A DNA stretch of 64,000 bases, from assembly GCF_007431345.1 (NCBI RefSeq), contig NZ_CP041730.1, positions 3,348,001-3,412,000 on the forward strand. Direction: 5' to 3'. How positions within the stretch are numbered: the stretch's first letter is position 1; each line of letters starts with the position of its first letter. Below are positions 23,802 to 34,100 of this stretch, piece after piece. A program made the position numbers and the translations under genes. The notes beneath the pieces were generated by a model, which saw only the letters and a program-made list of their open reading frames with translations, was not told the origin of the DNA and searched no databases. This DNA comes from Chitinimonas arctica (GTDB lineage Bacteria; Pseudomonadota; Gammaproteobacteria; Burkholderiales; Chitinimonadaceae).

Positions 23802-26645
23802 ATGAGCTACCGTCCCATCGATTCGAACAATCTGATCCGTATTCGTGGTGCGCGCACCCACAATTTGAAGAATGTGAACCTGGATCTGCCGCGGCACCAG
23901 CTGGTGGTGATCACCGGCCTGAGCGGTTCGGGCAAGTCTTCGCTGGCCTTCGATACGCTCTATGCCGAGGGGCAGCGGCGCTATGTGGAAAGCCTGTCGG
24001 CCTATGCGCGCCAATTTCTGCAGTTGATGGAAAAGCCCGATGTGGACCTGATCGAAGGCCTTAGCCCGGCGATCTCCATCGAGCAGAAGGCCACCAGCCA
24101 CAATCCGCGCTCGACGGTCGGCACGGTCACCGAGATCCACGACTATCTGCGGCTGCTGTATGCCCGGGTGGGCACGCCGTATTGCCCCGACCACAAACAA
24201 CCGCTGGAGTCGCAGACGGTCAGCCAGATGGTGGATCACGTACTGGGTCTGCCGGAAGACACGAAATTGATGGTGTTGGCCCCCGTCATCATGGGCAAGA
24301 AGGGTGAAAACCTCGATCTGTTCGACGAGCTTCGCGCGCAAGGTTTTGTGCGGGTGCGGGTGGACGGCGAGGTGTACGAGATCGACGCCGTGCCGAAGCT
24401 GGACAAGAACAAGAAGCACACCATCGAAGTGGTGGTGGACAGGCTGAAGGTGCGCGAGGACCTGAAGCAGCGCTTGGCCGAATCGTTCGAGACCGCCTTG
24501 CGGCACGCGGACGGCCGCGCGATCGCGGTGGAGATGGAAAGCGGTAAGGAATACTGGTTCTCGGCCAAGTTCGCCTGTCCCATCTGCAGCTATTCCTTGC
24601 CTGAGCTGGAGCCGCGGCTGTTCTCCTTCAATAACCCGATGGGTGCTTGCCCGAAGTGCGATGGCCTGGGCGCCATCCAGTTCTTCGATCCCAAGCGGGT
24701 GGCGGCGTTTCCGCACCTATCGCTGGCGGCAGGCACCATCAAGGGCTGGGACAAGCGCAATCAGTTCTACTTCCAGATGCTGCAAGGCCTGGCGGAACAC
24801 TATGGTTTCGACGTGGATGCCCCCTGGGATACCCTCAGCGAGGAAGTACAGCATGTTGTGCTGAGCGGTTCGGGCAAGGAAGAAATCCGGTTTATCTACC
24901 TGAACGAAAAGGGCAACAAGTTCGAACGGGCCCATCCTTTCGAAGGCATCATCCCCAATCTGGAACGGCGCTATCGCGAAACCGATTCCTTGGCCGTACG
25001 CGAAGAGCTGGCCAAATATCTGAACAATCAGCCTTGTCCCGTCTGCTACGGCGCGCGCCTGCGGCTGGAGGCCCGCCACGTGCTGATCGGCGGCAAGAAT
25101 ATCTTCGAGGTCAGCCAACTCTCCCTGCGCAATTCCAGCACCTTCTTCGCCGAGCTGAGCCTGCAAGGCAACAAGGCGCAGATCGCCGAGAAGATCGTCA
25201 AGGAAGTGGGCGACAGGCTGGGCTTCCTGGTCAATGTCGGCCTGGACTATCTGTCGCTGGACCGTTCGGCCGATACGCTGAGCGGCGGCGAGGCGCAGCG
25301 TATCCGGCTGGCCTCGCAGATCGGCTCGGGGCTGACCGGGGTGATGTATGTGCTGGACGAGCCGTCCATCGGTCTGCACCAGCGCGACAACGACCGGCTA
25401 TTGCTGACGCTCAAGCGCCTGCGCGATCTGGGTAATAGCGTGATCGTGGTCGAGCACGACGAAGATGCCATCCGCGCGGCCGACTGCCTGGTCGATATGG
25501 GTCCGGGCGCCGGCGTGCATGGCGGCTATGTGCTGGGAGTGGGGCGGCCGGAAGAGATCATGGCCAACCCCGATTCCATTACCGGACAATATCTGTCCGG
25601 TGTTCGCAAGATCGCCGTGCCGACCCAGCGCCGCCAACCCCAGGCCGATCGCTGGCTGACGCTGAAGGGCGCGCGCGGCAACAATCTCAAGGGTGTGGAT
25701 CTGGCGCTGCCGCTGGGCATGATGGTCTGCATCACCGGCGTATCGGGTTCGGGCAAATCCACCCTGATCAACGATACCCTCTATACCGCTGCGGCACGGC
25801 ACATCTACGGCAGCAACGGCGAACCGGCCGCCCACGACGAGATCCATGGCCTGGACCAGTTCGACAAGGTGATCAATGTCGACCAGTCGCCCATCGGCCG
25901 CACGCCCCGTTCCAACCCGGCCACCTATACCGGCCTGTTCACGCCTATCCGCGATCTGTACGCCGGCGTGCCCATGTCGCGCGAGCGCGGCTACGGGCCG
26001 GGCCGTTTTTCCTTCAACGTCAAGGGCGGACGCTGCGAGGCCTGCCAGGGGGATGGCGTGATCAAGGTGGAGATGCACTTCCTGCCGGATGTCTATGTGC
26101 CTTGCGATGTCTGTCACGGCAAGCGCTACAACCGCGAAACGCTGGAAGTGCAATACAAGGGCAAGAACATCACCGAAGTGCTGGAAATGACCGTGGAGCT
26201 TGCCCGCGAGTTCTTCGACGCGGTGCCCACTATTGCCCGCAAGCTGCAGACCCTGATGGACGTCGGCCTCAGCTATATTCGGCTGGGCCAGTCGGCGACC
26301 ACCTTGTCCGGGGGCGAAGCGCAGCGGGTCAAGCTGGCGCTGGAATTGTCCAAGCGCGATACCGGCCGCACGCTCTATATCCTGGATGAACCCACTACCG
26401 GGCTGCATTTCCAGGATATCGACCTGCTGCTGACGGTGTTGCAGCGGCTGACCGAGCACGGCAATTCGGTGGTGGTGATCGAGCACAATCTGGACGTGAT
26501 CAAGACCGCCGACTGGCTGATCGACCTGGGCCCGGAAGGCGGGGCGGGCGGCGGGCAAATTATCGCGACCGGTACGCCGGAAGACGTAGCAGCCAATCCC
26601 ATCAGTTATACCGGTCACTATCTGAAGAAATTATTGGCGAACTGA
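23802..26645 (+). CDS. uvrA: Excinuclease ABC subunit A
   Basis: Damage-recognition ATPase of nucleotide excision repair, 947 aa, the usual length. Walker A motifs GLSGSGKSSLAF (about residue 45) and GVSGSGKSTLIN (about residue 650), ABC signatures LSGGEAQRIRLA and LSGGEAQRVKLA, and zinc sites CPICSYSL...CPKCDG and CEACQGDG...CDVCHGKRYN are all intact. Transcribed away from the low-GC gene. I see no clear LexA box upstream. Confidence 0.98.
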   Translation: MSYRPIDSNNLIRIRGARTHNLKNVNLDLPRHQLVVITGLSGSGKSSLAFDTLYAEGQRRYVESLSAYARQFLQLMEKPDVDLIEGLSPAISIEQKATSHNPRSTVGTVTEIHDYLRLLYARVGTPYCPDHKQPLESQTVSQMVDHVLGLPEDTKLMVLAPVIMGKKGENLDLFDELRAQGFVRVRVDGEVYEIDAVPKLDKNKKHTIEVVVDRLKVREDLKQRLAESFETALRHADGRAIAVEMESGKEYWFSAKFACPICSYSLPELEPRLFSFNNPMGACPKCDGLGAIQFFDPKRVAAFPHLSLAAGTIKGWDKRNQFYFQMLQGLAEHYGFDVDAPWDTLSEEVQHVVLSGSGKEEIRFIYLNEKGNKFERAHPFEGIIPNLERRYRETDSLAVREELAKYLNNQPCPVCYGARLRLEARHVLIGGKNIFEVSQLSLRNSSTFFAELSLQGNKAQIAEKIVKEVGDRLGFLVNVGLDYLSLDRSADTLSGGEAQRIRLASQIGSGLTGVMYVLDEPSIGLHQRDNDRLLLTLKRLRDLGNSVIVVEHDEDAIRAADCLVDMGPGAGVHGGYVLGVGRPEEIMANPDSITGQYLSGVRKIAVPTQRRQPQADRWLTLKGARGNNLKGVDLALPLGMMVCITGVSGSGKSTLINDTLYTAAARHIYGSNGEPAAHDEIHGLDQFDKVINVDQSPIGRTPRSNPATYTGLFTPIRDLYAGVPMSRERGYGPGRFSFNVKGGRCEACQGDGVIKVEMHFLPDVYVPCDVCHGKRYNRETLEVQYKGKNITEVLEMTVELAREFFDAVPTIARKLQTLMDVGLSYIRLGQSATTLSGGEAQRVKLALELSKRDTGRTLYILDEPTTGLHFQDIDLLLTVLQRLTEHGNSVVVIEHNLDVIKTADWLIDLGPEGGAGGGQIIATGTPEDVAANPISYTGHYLKKLLAN

Positions 26646-26737
26646 TCACGTTCGCTTAAGCCGGGTTTATCCCCGTTCTGCCCATCCCTCGGGCGGTGTG
26701 CCAGGCCGGCCGCCGCCCCGCAAGCGAAGGAAGCGCC

Positions 26738-28543
26738 ATGAATGCCAATCAGCACAACCCAGTCGTCGCCCGTATCCCCGCCTTGCGGCAAGCCATGCAG
26801 GCACATGGCCTGGCGGCCTACATCGTGCCGTCGGCCGATCCGCATTTGTCCGAGTACCTGCCGGCGCGCTGGCAAGGCCGGCGCTGGCTGACCGGTTTCC
26901 ATGGTTCGGTCGGTACGCTGGTGGTGACCGCCGACTTTGCCGGCCTGTGGGTGGATAGCCGCTATTGGACCCAGGCGGAGGCCGAACTGAGCGGTTCCGG
27001 CATCGCCATGATGAAGATTCCGGTAGCCAGCAGCGCCCAGCATCTGGACTGGCTGGCCGCCAATGTGGCGACCGGCGCCAGCGTTGGCGTTGACGGTGCC
27101 GTATTGGGCTTGCTGGCAGCGCGTGCCCTGCAGGCTGCCTTGGACGGCAAGGGCATCGCCCTGCGTACCGAACTGGATCTGTTGGAAACAGCGTGGCCCG
27201 AGCGGGCCGGCCTGCCGAGCGCCGCCATTTACCAGCACGAAGCGCCGTACGCGACCATGACACGCGCCGCCAAGCTGGCCCTGGTTCGCGCCGAAATGGC
27301 CAAGCTGGGTGCCGACCAGCACTTTATCTCTACCCTGGACGACCTGGCCTGGCTGTTCAATCTGCGCGGCGCCGATGTGAACTACAACCCGGTGTTCGTC
27401 GGCCATGCCTTGCTGGGCTTGTCGGAAGCGACCCTGTTTGTCGCCGCCGGCAAGATCGATGCGGCGCTGGCGGCCCTGCTTGCCGCCGACGGCGTCAGGA
27501 TCGCCGCTTACCAGGACGCGGGCGCCGCGCTGGCTGCCCTGCCGGCCACGGCCCGGCTATTGATCGATCCGCGCCGTATCACCTTGGGCCTGCGCCAGGC
27601 CGTGCCCGCCGAGGTCGAGGTGATCGAGGCCATCAATCCGTCTACCTTCGCCAAATCGCGCAAGCATGAGGCGGAGGCGGGTTTTGTCCGGCAGGCCATG
27701 GAGCAGGACGGCGCCGCGCTGTGCGAATTCTTCAGCTGGCTGGAAGGCGCGCTGGGGCGCGAGCGGGTGACCGAACTGGATATCGATAAACAGATCACCG
27801 CCGCCCGCGCTCGGCGCTCCGGCTTTGTCTGCCCCAGCTTCGCCACCATCGCCGGATTCAATGGCAACGGCGCGATGCCGCATTACCGGGCTACCGAGGC
27901 CAACCATGCCGTGATCGAAGGCGACGGCTTGCTGCTGATCGACTCCGGCGGACAGTACTTGGGCGGCACCACCGATATCACCCGGGTAGTCGGCGTGGGA
28001 CAGGTCAGTGCCGCGCAGAAGCGCGACTGCAGCCTGGTCCTGAAAGGCATGATAGGACTGGCGACCGCCCGTTTTCCTCGCGGTACCAAGAGCCCGACGC
28101 TGGACGCGCTGGCCCGTGCGCCGATCTGGGCCGAACTGATCGACTATGGTCATGGCACCGGCCATGGCGTGGGGTATTTCCTGAATGTGCACGAAGGCCC
28201 GCAGGTGATTTCGCCGCACGCCGCGCCGGAAGCCCACACGGCCATGGAACCCGGCATGATCACTTCCGATGAGCCCGGCATCTATCGGCCAGGCCAATGG
28301 GGTGTGCGGATCGAGAACCTGCTGCTGAACGTGTCGGCCGGCAGCGGCGAGTTCGGCGAGTTCCTGGCCTTCGAAACCCTCACCCTCTGTCCCATCGACA
28401 CCCGCTGCCTGGACCATGCGCTGCTGCGGGCCGATGAAATCGCCTGGCTGAACAGCTACCACGCGATGGTGCGCGAACGTCTGCAGCCGCATGTGAGCGG
28501 CGCGGCGCGCGATTGGCTGCTGCAGCGCACCGAAGCCATCTGA
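26738..28543 (+). CDS. Xaa-Pro aminopeptidase (long, three-domain aminopeptidase P)
   Basis: Metallopeptidase that removes an N-terminal residue before proline; 601 aa, so the three-domain eukaryote-like type rather than the 440-aa PepP. Two creatinase-like N-terminal domains are followed by the pita-bread domain, with metal ligands visible in LLLIDSGGQYLGGTTDITR (two Asp), GHGTGHGVG (His), TSDEPGIY (Glu) and FLAFETLTLCP (Glu). ATG 26738 has GAAGGA upstream; a GTG at 26696 is less likely. It follows uvrA by 92 bp and probably belongs to the same strand cluster. Confidence 0.93.
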   Translation: MNANQHNPVVARIPALRQAMQAHGLAAYIVPSADPHLSEYLPARWQGRRWLTGFHGSVGTLVVTADFAGLWVDSRYWTQAEAELSGSGIAMMKIPVASSAQHLDWLAANVATGASVGVDGAVLGLLAARALQAALDGKGIALRTELDLLETAWPERAGLPSAAIYQHEAPYATMTRAAKLALVRAEMAKLGADQHFISTLDDLAWLFNLRGADVNYNPVFVGHALLGLSEATLFVAAGKIDAALAALLAADGVRIAAYQDAGAALAALPATARLLIDPRRITLGLRQAVPAEVEVIEAINPSTFAKSRKHEAEAGFVRQAMEQDGAALCEFFSWLEGALGRERVTELDIDKQITAARARRSGFVCPSFATIAGFNGNGAMPHYRATEANHAVIEGDGLLLIDSGGQYLGGTTDITRVVGVGQVSAAQKRDCSLVLKGMIGLATARFPRGTKSPTLDALARAPIWAELIDYGHGTGHGVGYFLNVHEGPQVISPHAAPEAHTAMEPGMITSDEPGIYRPGQWGVRIENLLLNVSAGSGEFGEFLAFETLTLCPIDTRCLDHALLRADEIAWLNSYHAMVRERLQPHVSGAARDWLLQRTEAI

Positions 28544-28583
28544 TCAATCCGTCCGAACCTCAACCAAGTAGGAAATCGCATCC

Positions 28584-28964
28584 ATGCCCACGTCGTTTGC
28601 TTCCTTCCGCTGGGGCCGTTGGCTATCAGCCGTGCTGCTGCTTATCGCCTTGCTTGGCGCGGCCTATGTCTGGGCGGTGCTGAACTGGAACTATGCGGAG
28701 GGCGAGCGGGCCGGCTTCGTACAGAAGCTGTCGCGCAAGGGCTGGATCTGCAAGACCTGGGAAGGCGAGCTGGCCATTATCAATATGCCCGGGACGCTGA
28801 CCGAGAAATTCACCTTCACCGTCCACGACGAGAAGCTGGTGACGGCCATCAACAACAGCCTGGGACGTAAGGTGACGCTCTACTACGAGCAGCATGTGGG
28901 GGTGCCGACCAGCTGTTTTGGCGACACCATGTATTACATTACGCGGGTACGGACGGTGGATTAG
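28584..28964 (+). CDS. Conserved hypothetical membrane-anchored protein
   Basis: A 126-aa protein with one N-terminal transmembrane helix (about residues 14-34) and an exported C-terminal domain of about 90 residues, including ERAGFVQKLSRKGWICKTWEGEL and VTLYYEQH, with two Cys (about residues 60 and 110) that may form a disulfide. I recognise the general type from other betaproteobacteria but no function. The gap to the aminopeptidase gene is 40 bp. Confidence 0.75.
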   Translation: MPTSFASFRWGRWLSAVLLLIALLGAAYVWAVLNWNYAEGERAGFVQKLSRKGWICKTWEGELAIINMPGTLTEKFTFTVHDEKLVTAINNSLGRKVTLYYEQHVGVPTSCFGDTMYYITRVRTVD

Positions 28965-28978
28965 GAACGCGCTGAACG

Positions 28979-29004
28979 AACATGGAGGCCTCCGCCTCCA
29001 TGTT
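28979..29004. terminator. Hairpin between convergent genes
   Basis: AACATGGAGG and CCTCCATGTT form a 10-bp stem with a 6-nt loop, centred between the hypothetical gene and the TetR gene. T-tracts are short. Confidence 0.6.
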
Positions 29005-29033
29005 TGGACGTCCCTGGCGTTACGCAGCCGAGA

Positions 29034-29606
29034 CTATTTCTTCAGCACCAGCTCCAGCATCCGGTCGGCGAGATCCGACGGGCTATTGCTGCCATCGCTC
29101 TTGTACCATTGGATGGTCCAATGCAGGCCGCCCAGCAGGAGCTTGCGCAGCAGGCGGGTATCCTGGTGCACCAGGCCGGCCTTGGCGGCTTCGTCCAGCA
29201 CCAGTTGCCAATCGCGCTCGTAGGCATCGCGCAGCTTGATCAACTCGGCGCGGGCTTTTTCCGACAGGCTGGGCCATTCGTACAGCAGCACCGACAAGGC
29301 GCCCTTGTCGTCGCCCAGCAGGGTGTCCAGATGGACACGGCACAAGGTGCGCAGGCGATCCAGCGGCGTCTTGGCATTAGCCAATGCTTCTTCGGCGCGG
29401 TCGGTCAGATCGCCGATGCCGGCGGCCATCACGGCGACCAGCATCTCTTCCTTGGTGCGGAAGTGATAGAACAGGCTGCCCGATTGCATACCCACGGCCT
29501 GGGCCAGGTCGCGCACCGTCGTCCGCTCATAGCCTTGTTCCTTGAACAGGCGGCTGGCGGCGGCGATCAGTTCGGCCCGGCGTGTCTTCTCTTCTGGTGT
29601 GGTCAT
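29034..29606 (-). CDS. TetR/AcrR-family transcriptional regulator
   Basis: A 190-aa one-component regulator. The N-terminal helix-turn-helix is ELIAAASRLFKEQGYERTTVRDLAQAVGMQSGSLFYHFRTKEEM split over helices 1-4, a good TetR match. The C-terminal ligand-binding part contains a helix with LLYEWPSLSEKARAE and HWTIQWYK, reminiscent of the FadR/AefR-like group that controls acyl-CoA metabolism. ATG 29606 is preferred; the frame is open up to 29687. The IS630 element inserted about 97 bp upstream of its start codon may affect its promoter. Confidence 0.9.
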   Translation of the reverse strand: MTTPEEKTRRAELIAAASRLFKEQGYERTTVRDLAQAVGMQSGSLFYHFRTKEEMLVAVMAAGIGDLTDRAEEALANAKTPLDRLRTLCRVHLDTLLGDDKGALSVLLYEWPSLSEKARAELIKLRDAYERDWQLVLDEAAKAGLVHQDTRLLRKLLLGGLHWTIQWYKSDGSNSPSDLADRMLELVLKK

Positions 29607-29704
29607 GATGCTTTTCTGGTTGGGGCCATCTATACGAAGCTTTGTTGCATCAGGTGGCGAACAAAATCCAAAGACTGGATGGCGCATTTTATACGCAATC
29701 GCTA

Positions 29705-30884
29705 GTGTGGTGTACCTGAAATAGCATTAATTAATAACTTTGCCTGCACGAGCAATGGCCTCAAGGATTGAATCTGCGCTTTTGCGCCATACAAAGGGCT
29801 TCGGGTTGGTGTTGTGGATGTCCAAGTAGTGGCGGATTGACTGCTCTAGATCGGCGACGCTGCTGTGGGCACTACGCTTGATCCACTTCTCACTGATTTG
29901 TGAGAAAAAACGCTCCACAAGGTTGAGCCAGGAGGCCGAAGTTGGCGTGAAGTGCAGATGGTAGCGTGGCCTGCTGGCGAACCAGGCACGCACCTTCTCC
30001 GTCTTGTGCGTCCCGTAATTGTCCATGATCAGGTGGATATCCAGGTCTGCCGGTACGCTTGCGTCGATGGTATTGAGGAACTGCAGAAATTCGACGCTCC
30101 GGTGGCGACGTTTGAGTTGGCCAATGACCTTGCCAGTGGCCACATCCAGAGCTGCGAACAGCGAAGTCGTCCCGTGCCGCTTGTAATCGTGTGTCCGGGT
30201 TTCTGCTTTGCCGAACGTAAGCGGAAGTGAAGGCTGCGTTCTATCCAGTGCCTGAATCTGGCTCTTCTCATCCACGCAGAGCACCAAGGCACGATCCGGC
30301 GGGGCGAGGTACAAGCCCACCACATCGCGGACCTTATCGACAAAATTCGGATCGGTGGAAAACTTGAACGTCTCCAGCCGATGGGGCTTGAGCCCGAACG
30401 CGTGCCAAATGCGCTGCACTGTGGACGCCGACACGCCTGTTGCCTTGCTCATCGTGCGCACGCTCCAGTGCGTCGCGTCAGTAGGCTTACTGTTCCGGAC
30501 ACGATCAATCACCGCCTGAACGTGTTCGTCTAGCACCGTGCGAGGCCGCCCCGACCTCGGTGCATCGGTCAGCCCTGCCAGACCATACGACTCGTACCGA
30601 CGACGCCACCTTGAGACGGTCTGCGCAGTGGTATCCAGCCGCTTCGCGATCTCTTTGCCTCCTTCGCCGTCAGCACAACTGAGCACAATCTGAATTCGTA
30701 GCTTCTCATCGGCCGGCGCCTTGCGCAGCGCCAAACGTGCATTCAGCTCTCTGCGCTGCTCTTCGGATAGTTCCAGCTTCTTGATCGGGCGGCCCGTTCT
30801 GGTCATCGTCATAGTCTCCATGAGCTATTGAACTACGACAATTATACCAAATATTTAATTAATTCTACTTTTGAGACACCACAC
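29705..30884 (-). mobile_element. IS630-family insertion sequence
   Basis: About 1180 bp bounded by imperfect inverted repeats of about 30 bp that both begin GTGTGGTGT and share AATTAAT further in. A TA dinucleotide flanks each end (29703-29704 and 30885-30886), the target duplication typical of IS630/Tc1-mariner elements. It carries one intact transposase gene. No host gene appears interrupted. Confidence 0.92.
29727..30821 (-). CDS. IS630-family transposase
   Basis: A 364-aa DDE transposase. The N-terminal double helix-turn-helix includes GKEIAKRLDTTAQTVSRWRRRY and ATGVSASTVQRIWHAFGLKPHR. The catalytic triad is seen in LCVDEKSQIQ (Asp), HLIMDNYGTHK (Asp) and LNLVERFFSQISE (Glu). The single frame is uninterrupted, so the element may be active. 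It fills almost the whole IS. Confidence 0.96.
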   Translation of the reverse strand: METMTMTRTGRPIKKLELSEEQRRELNARLALRKAPADEKLRIQIVLSCADGEGGKEIAKRLDTTAQTVSRWRRRYESYGLAGLTDAPRSGRPRTVLDEHVQAVIDRVRNSKPTDATHWSVRTMSKATGVSASTVQRIWHAFGLKPHRLETFKFSTDPNFVDKVRDVVGLYLAPPDRALVLCVDEKSQIQALDRTQPSLPLTFGKAETRTHDYKRHGTTSLFAALDVATGKVIGQLKRRHRSVEFLQFLNTIDASVPADLDIHLIMDNYGTHKTEKVRAWFASRPRYHLHFTPTSASWLNLVERFFSQISEKWIKRSAHSSVADLEQSIRHYLDIHNTNPKPFVWRKSADSILEAIARAGKVIN

Positions 30885-30886
30885 TA

Positions 30887-31164
30887 GGTCAAGCGCACGC
30901 TTGTCAGCCCACCATGGACCGTAAGTGGCGGAGAGAGGGACCCTGGCCGGTCCGAATTACCCGCCAAATGCCCGCCGCCGCGGATTTCCAGCCAGGCGCC
31001 AAATAAGTGATAGCGCCGGGCCGATACGGCAAGTCATTGATATGGAAGGATGGTAGTAGCTATCCCGGTGCAATTGGTGAAAGAGCATAAAGTGATGTGA
31101 TTGCATTTTTTCTGCGCCTCCCCAAGCATGTTAATAAAGCCACATAGGCGATCAGGAGTATTCC
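30887..31164. other. Intergenic region upstream of the alpha-2-macroglobulin gene
   Basis: About 280 bp between the IS end and the next gene. No ORF, tRNA or strong hairpin is seen. A ribosome site AGGAG precedes the ATG at 31165. Confidence 0.5.
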
Positions 31165-34100
31165 ATGCGTATTGCCTTTCTTTTGACCCTGTTTTGTACG
31201 AGCGCATTCGCCGCCGGGGTGGATTCCTTTACCCCCCAAGGCGCGGTACGCGATGTACGGCAAGCCAAGGCGCTGTTCTCCGAGGCGATGGTTCGCTTTG
31301 GCGATCCGCGCCTGGCAGATCCTTTCGAAATCCGCTGCGGCGAAGAAAAAGGGACCGGTCGCTGGATCGATGACAAGACCTGGGTCTATGACTTCGTCCG
31401 CGACGTACCGTCCGCTGCTTCCTGCCAATTCGATCTCAAGGCAGGATTGAAAACGCTCAAGGGCACACCTTTGCCCGCCGCCGCCTTCGCTTTCAATACC
31501 GGCGGCCCCGAGCCGGGTGGCCCCAATCAGATGCTCTGGCCTTCCAGCGGCGAAACGATCGATGCGAGCCAGGTATTCATCGTGCCGTTCGGTGCGCCGC
31601 CCACCCTGCAGAGCCTGCTGGCCAAGACCCGCTGTGAAGTGGAAGGTATCCGTGAACGCATGCCGGTGACCGTGCTGACGCCGGCCGAGCGCACCAAACT
31701 ATTCCTTGGTTTCTTCGGTAAGGACACCAGGAGTTGGCCGGTCAATGCCGAGGCGCTGCGTTGCCAGCGGCCCTTGCCGGCCGATACCAAGGTCGAACTG
31801 GTTTTCGATGCGGGCCTGGCCGCCGCCAATGGCTTGAGCCTGCGCGAACCGATGCGCTTCGAATACCGTGTCCGTCCCAAGTTCACCGCCTGGGTCGGCT
31901 GTGAACGCACGCGCGACAAAGCGGCCTGCATTCCGATTTCACCTATTACCCTGAATTTCAGTACCGCGGTGAGTCTGGCGCAAGCCAAGGCGGCGGTTTT
32001 GAGCAGCGCGGACGGCAAACAGCGTTGGTCGCCCGAACCCTTCTCCGAACAGGATATCGAGACGATCGAGGACGAGGCCGGCAAGCGCATCCAGCAGGTC
32101 AGCTCGATGCGCTTCAAACCCTTGTTTCCCGAGAGCACCACCCTGCGTATGGCCCTGCCGGCCAATCTACGCGACGAATATGGCCGGGTACTGAGCAATG
32201 CCGCGCAGTTTCCGCAAACGGTCAAGATCGATAGTTTTCCCGCGCTGGCCAAGTTCGCCGCCGATTTCGGCGTTGTCGAGCGCAGCGTTGGCGTATTGCC
32301 GGTGACGGTGCGCAATGTGGGCGAGGCCGCCAAGGCTGCCGCGACGCCCCCTCCTCCAAGCGGGGTAATGGACAAGCTGGCCGATATGGCCAAGCGTGCC
32401 ACCGGCAGCGAGGAAAAACCGGCGCCCGCCGGCCTGGGCTTGCCCTACCGCCAGCTGAATGTGAATAAGGAAGCCGATATCCTGCGCTGGTATCTGCGCC
32501 TCAGGCAGGGTGCCCAGGCACAGGAGAACAAGGATTATCGCTCCGCTTCCCTGTTGGCCAAGGAAGCGGGCGCCCAGCAATTCCGCCTGCCTGCACCCAA
32601 CGATAACCAGGCCGCCGAAGTGATCGGCCTGCCCTTGCCGCAAAGCGGCTTGACCATCGTGGAAGTGGAAAGCGCCAGGCTTGGTCAGCGCCTGCTGCAG
32701 CCGGTGGCGCCCATGCAGATCGCTGCCGGCGCCCTGGTCACCAATCTCTCGGTGCATTTGCGGCGGGGCCACGACGATGCCCTGGTCTGGGTTACCTCGC
32801 TGGACAAAGGCTGGCTGGTGAACGCCGCCAGCATCAGCCTGCTCGACTGCAAGGGACGCCTGTTGGCCAGCGGCAAGACCGACAAGCAGGGCATCTGGCA
32901 GTATGGCAAGGCCTTGCCCGCCCAGCGCTATGACTGTCCGTTGTTTGCCTTTGCCCGCCAGGGACAGGATGTGGGCTTTGTGGCATCGGACTGGGATCAG
33001 GGTATCGAGTCTTGGCGTTTCGGCGTCGATACCGAGCGGGAACGGAGCCAGCGCAGCAGCCTGCATGCGGTCTTCGACCGTGGCTTGTATCGTGCCAACG
33101 AAACGGTTTCGATCAAATTGCTGGCGCGGGAAAGGACCGCGGGCGGTTTCGGCTGGCTGGCCGACGCGCAATTGCCCAACCAGGTGAAGCTGGTCCATAT
33201 GGGCTCGGACGAAAGCGTGGTACTGCCGGTCAAGTGGCGTAGCGGTGCGGCGGAGTTGAGTTGGAAGGTGCCGGCCGAGGCCAAGCTGGGCAGCTACTCG
33301 GTGCAGGCGGAACGCAAGCAGGGCAAGACCATCAGCAATCTGGGCGAAGCCGGCAGTTTCAATGTGGCGGAGTTCCGGGTACCGCTGATGCGCGGCGTGC
33401 TCAAGCTGCCGGTCAATCCGGTGGCGGTGGACAAGCTCGATGCGCACGCGCAGGTGCAGTATCTGGCTGGCGGTCCGGCCGCCGGCGAGAAGATCAAGCT
33501 GCGCGGCGTGGTACGCCCCATGGGTGGACGGAACCTGGACGATTTCGAAGGGTTCGATTTTTCCAATGGCGACGTGTCGCCGGCGGTTACGCGTGGCGCG
33601 GAGGATGGCGAATACCAAGGTGGGGCGGGAGACACATCGCTGGAAAACGTCGAGGCCACCTTGGACAAAGCGGGTGGCGCGACCCTGTCGCTGGCGGGTT
33701 TGCCGACGCTGAGGGGCCGGCTTGGCTAAGCGCCGAACTGGAGTATCGCGATCCGAACGGCGAAGTGCAGACCAGCTCCAACGCCACCATAGTCTGGCCG
33801 GCCGCCGTGCAGGCCGGTATCAAGCTGGCCGATCCACAAGCGAGCGGCATTCCCATGGAATTGGCGGTGGCCAGTCTGGCCGGTAAACCGCTGGCCGGTC
33901 GCAGCGTCAAAGCGGAGGCTTGGACCCGCGTGGTCGATAGCCACCGAAAGCGTCTGGTCGGGGGCTTTTACGCTTATGAGGATAGCGAGCGCTACCAGGC
34001 GCTGGGCGAGATCTGCAATGGCAAGACCGATGCCAAGGGACGGCTTGCTTGCTTGATGCCGGCGCGCCACCGGGGTTCGGTCGTGCTGCGGGTTTCCAGC

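Noticed and set aside
29705..30884. IS630 interrupting a host gene
   Set aside because: Sequences on both sides do not join into a reading frame; the insertion seems intergenic.
32167..33618. Minus-strand ORF (483 codons) opposite the alpha-2-macroglobulin gene
   Set aside because: Antisense shadow of a recognised coding sequence.
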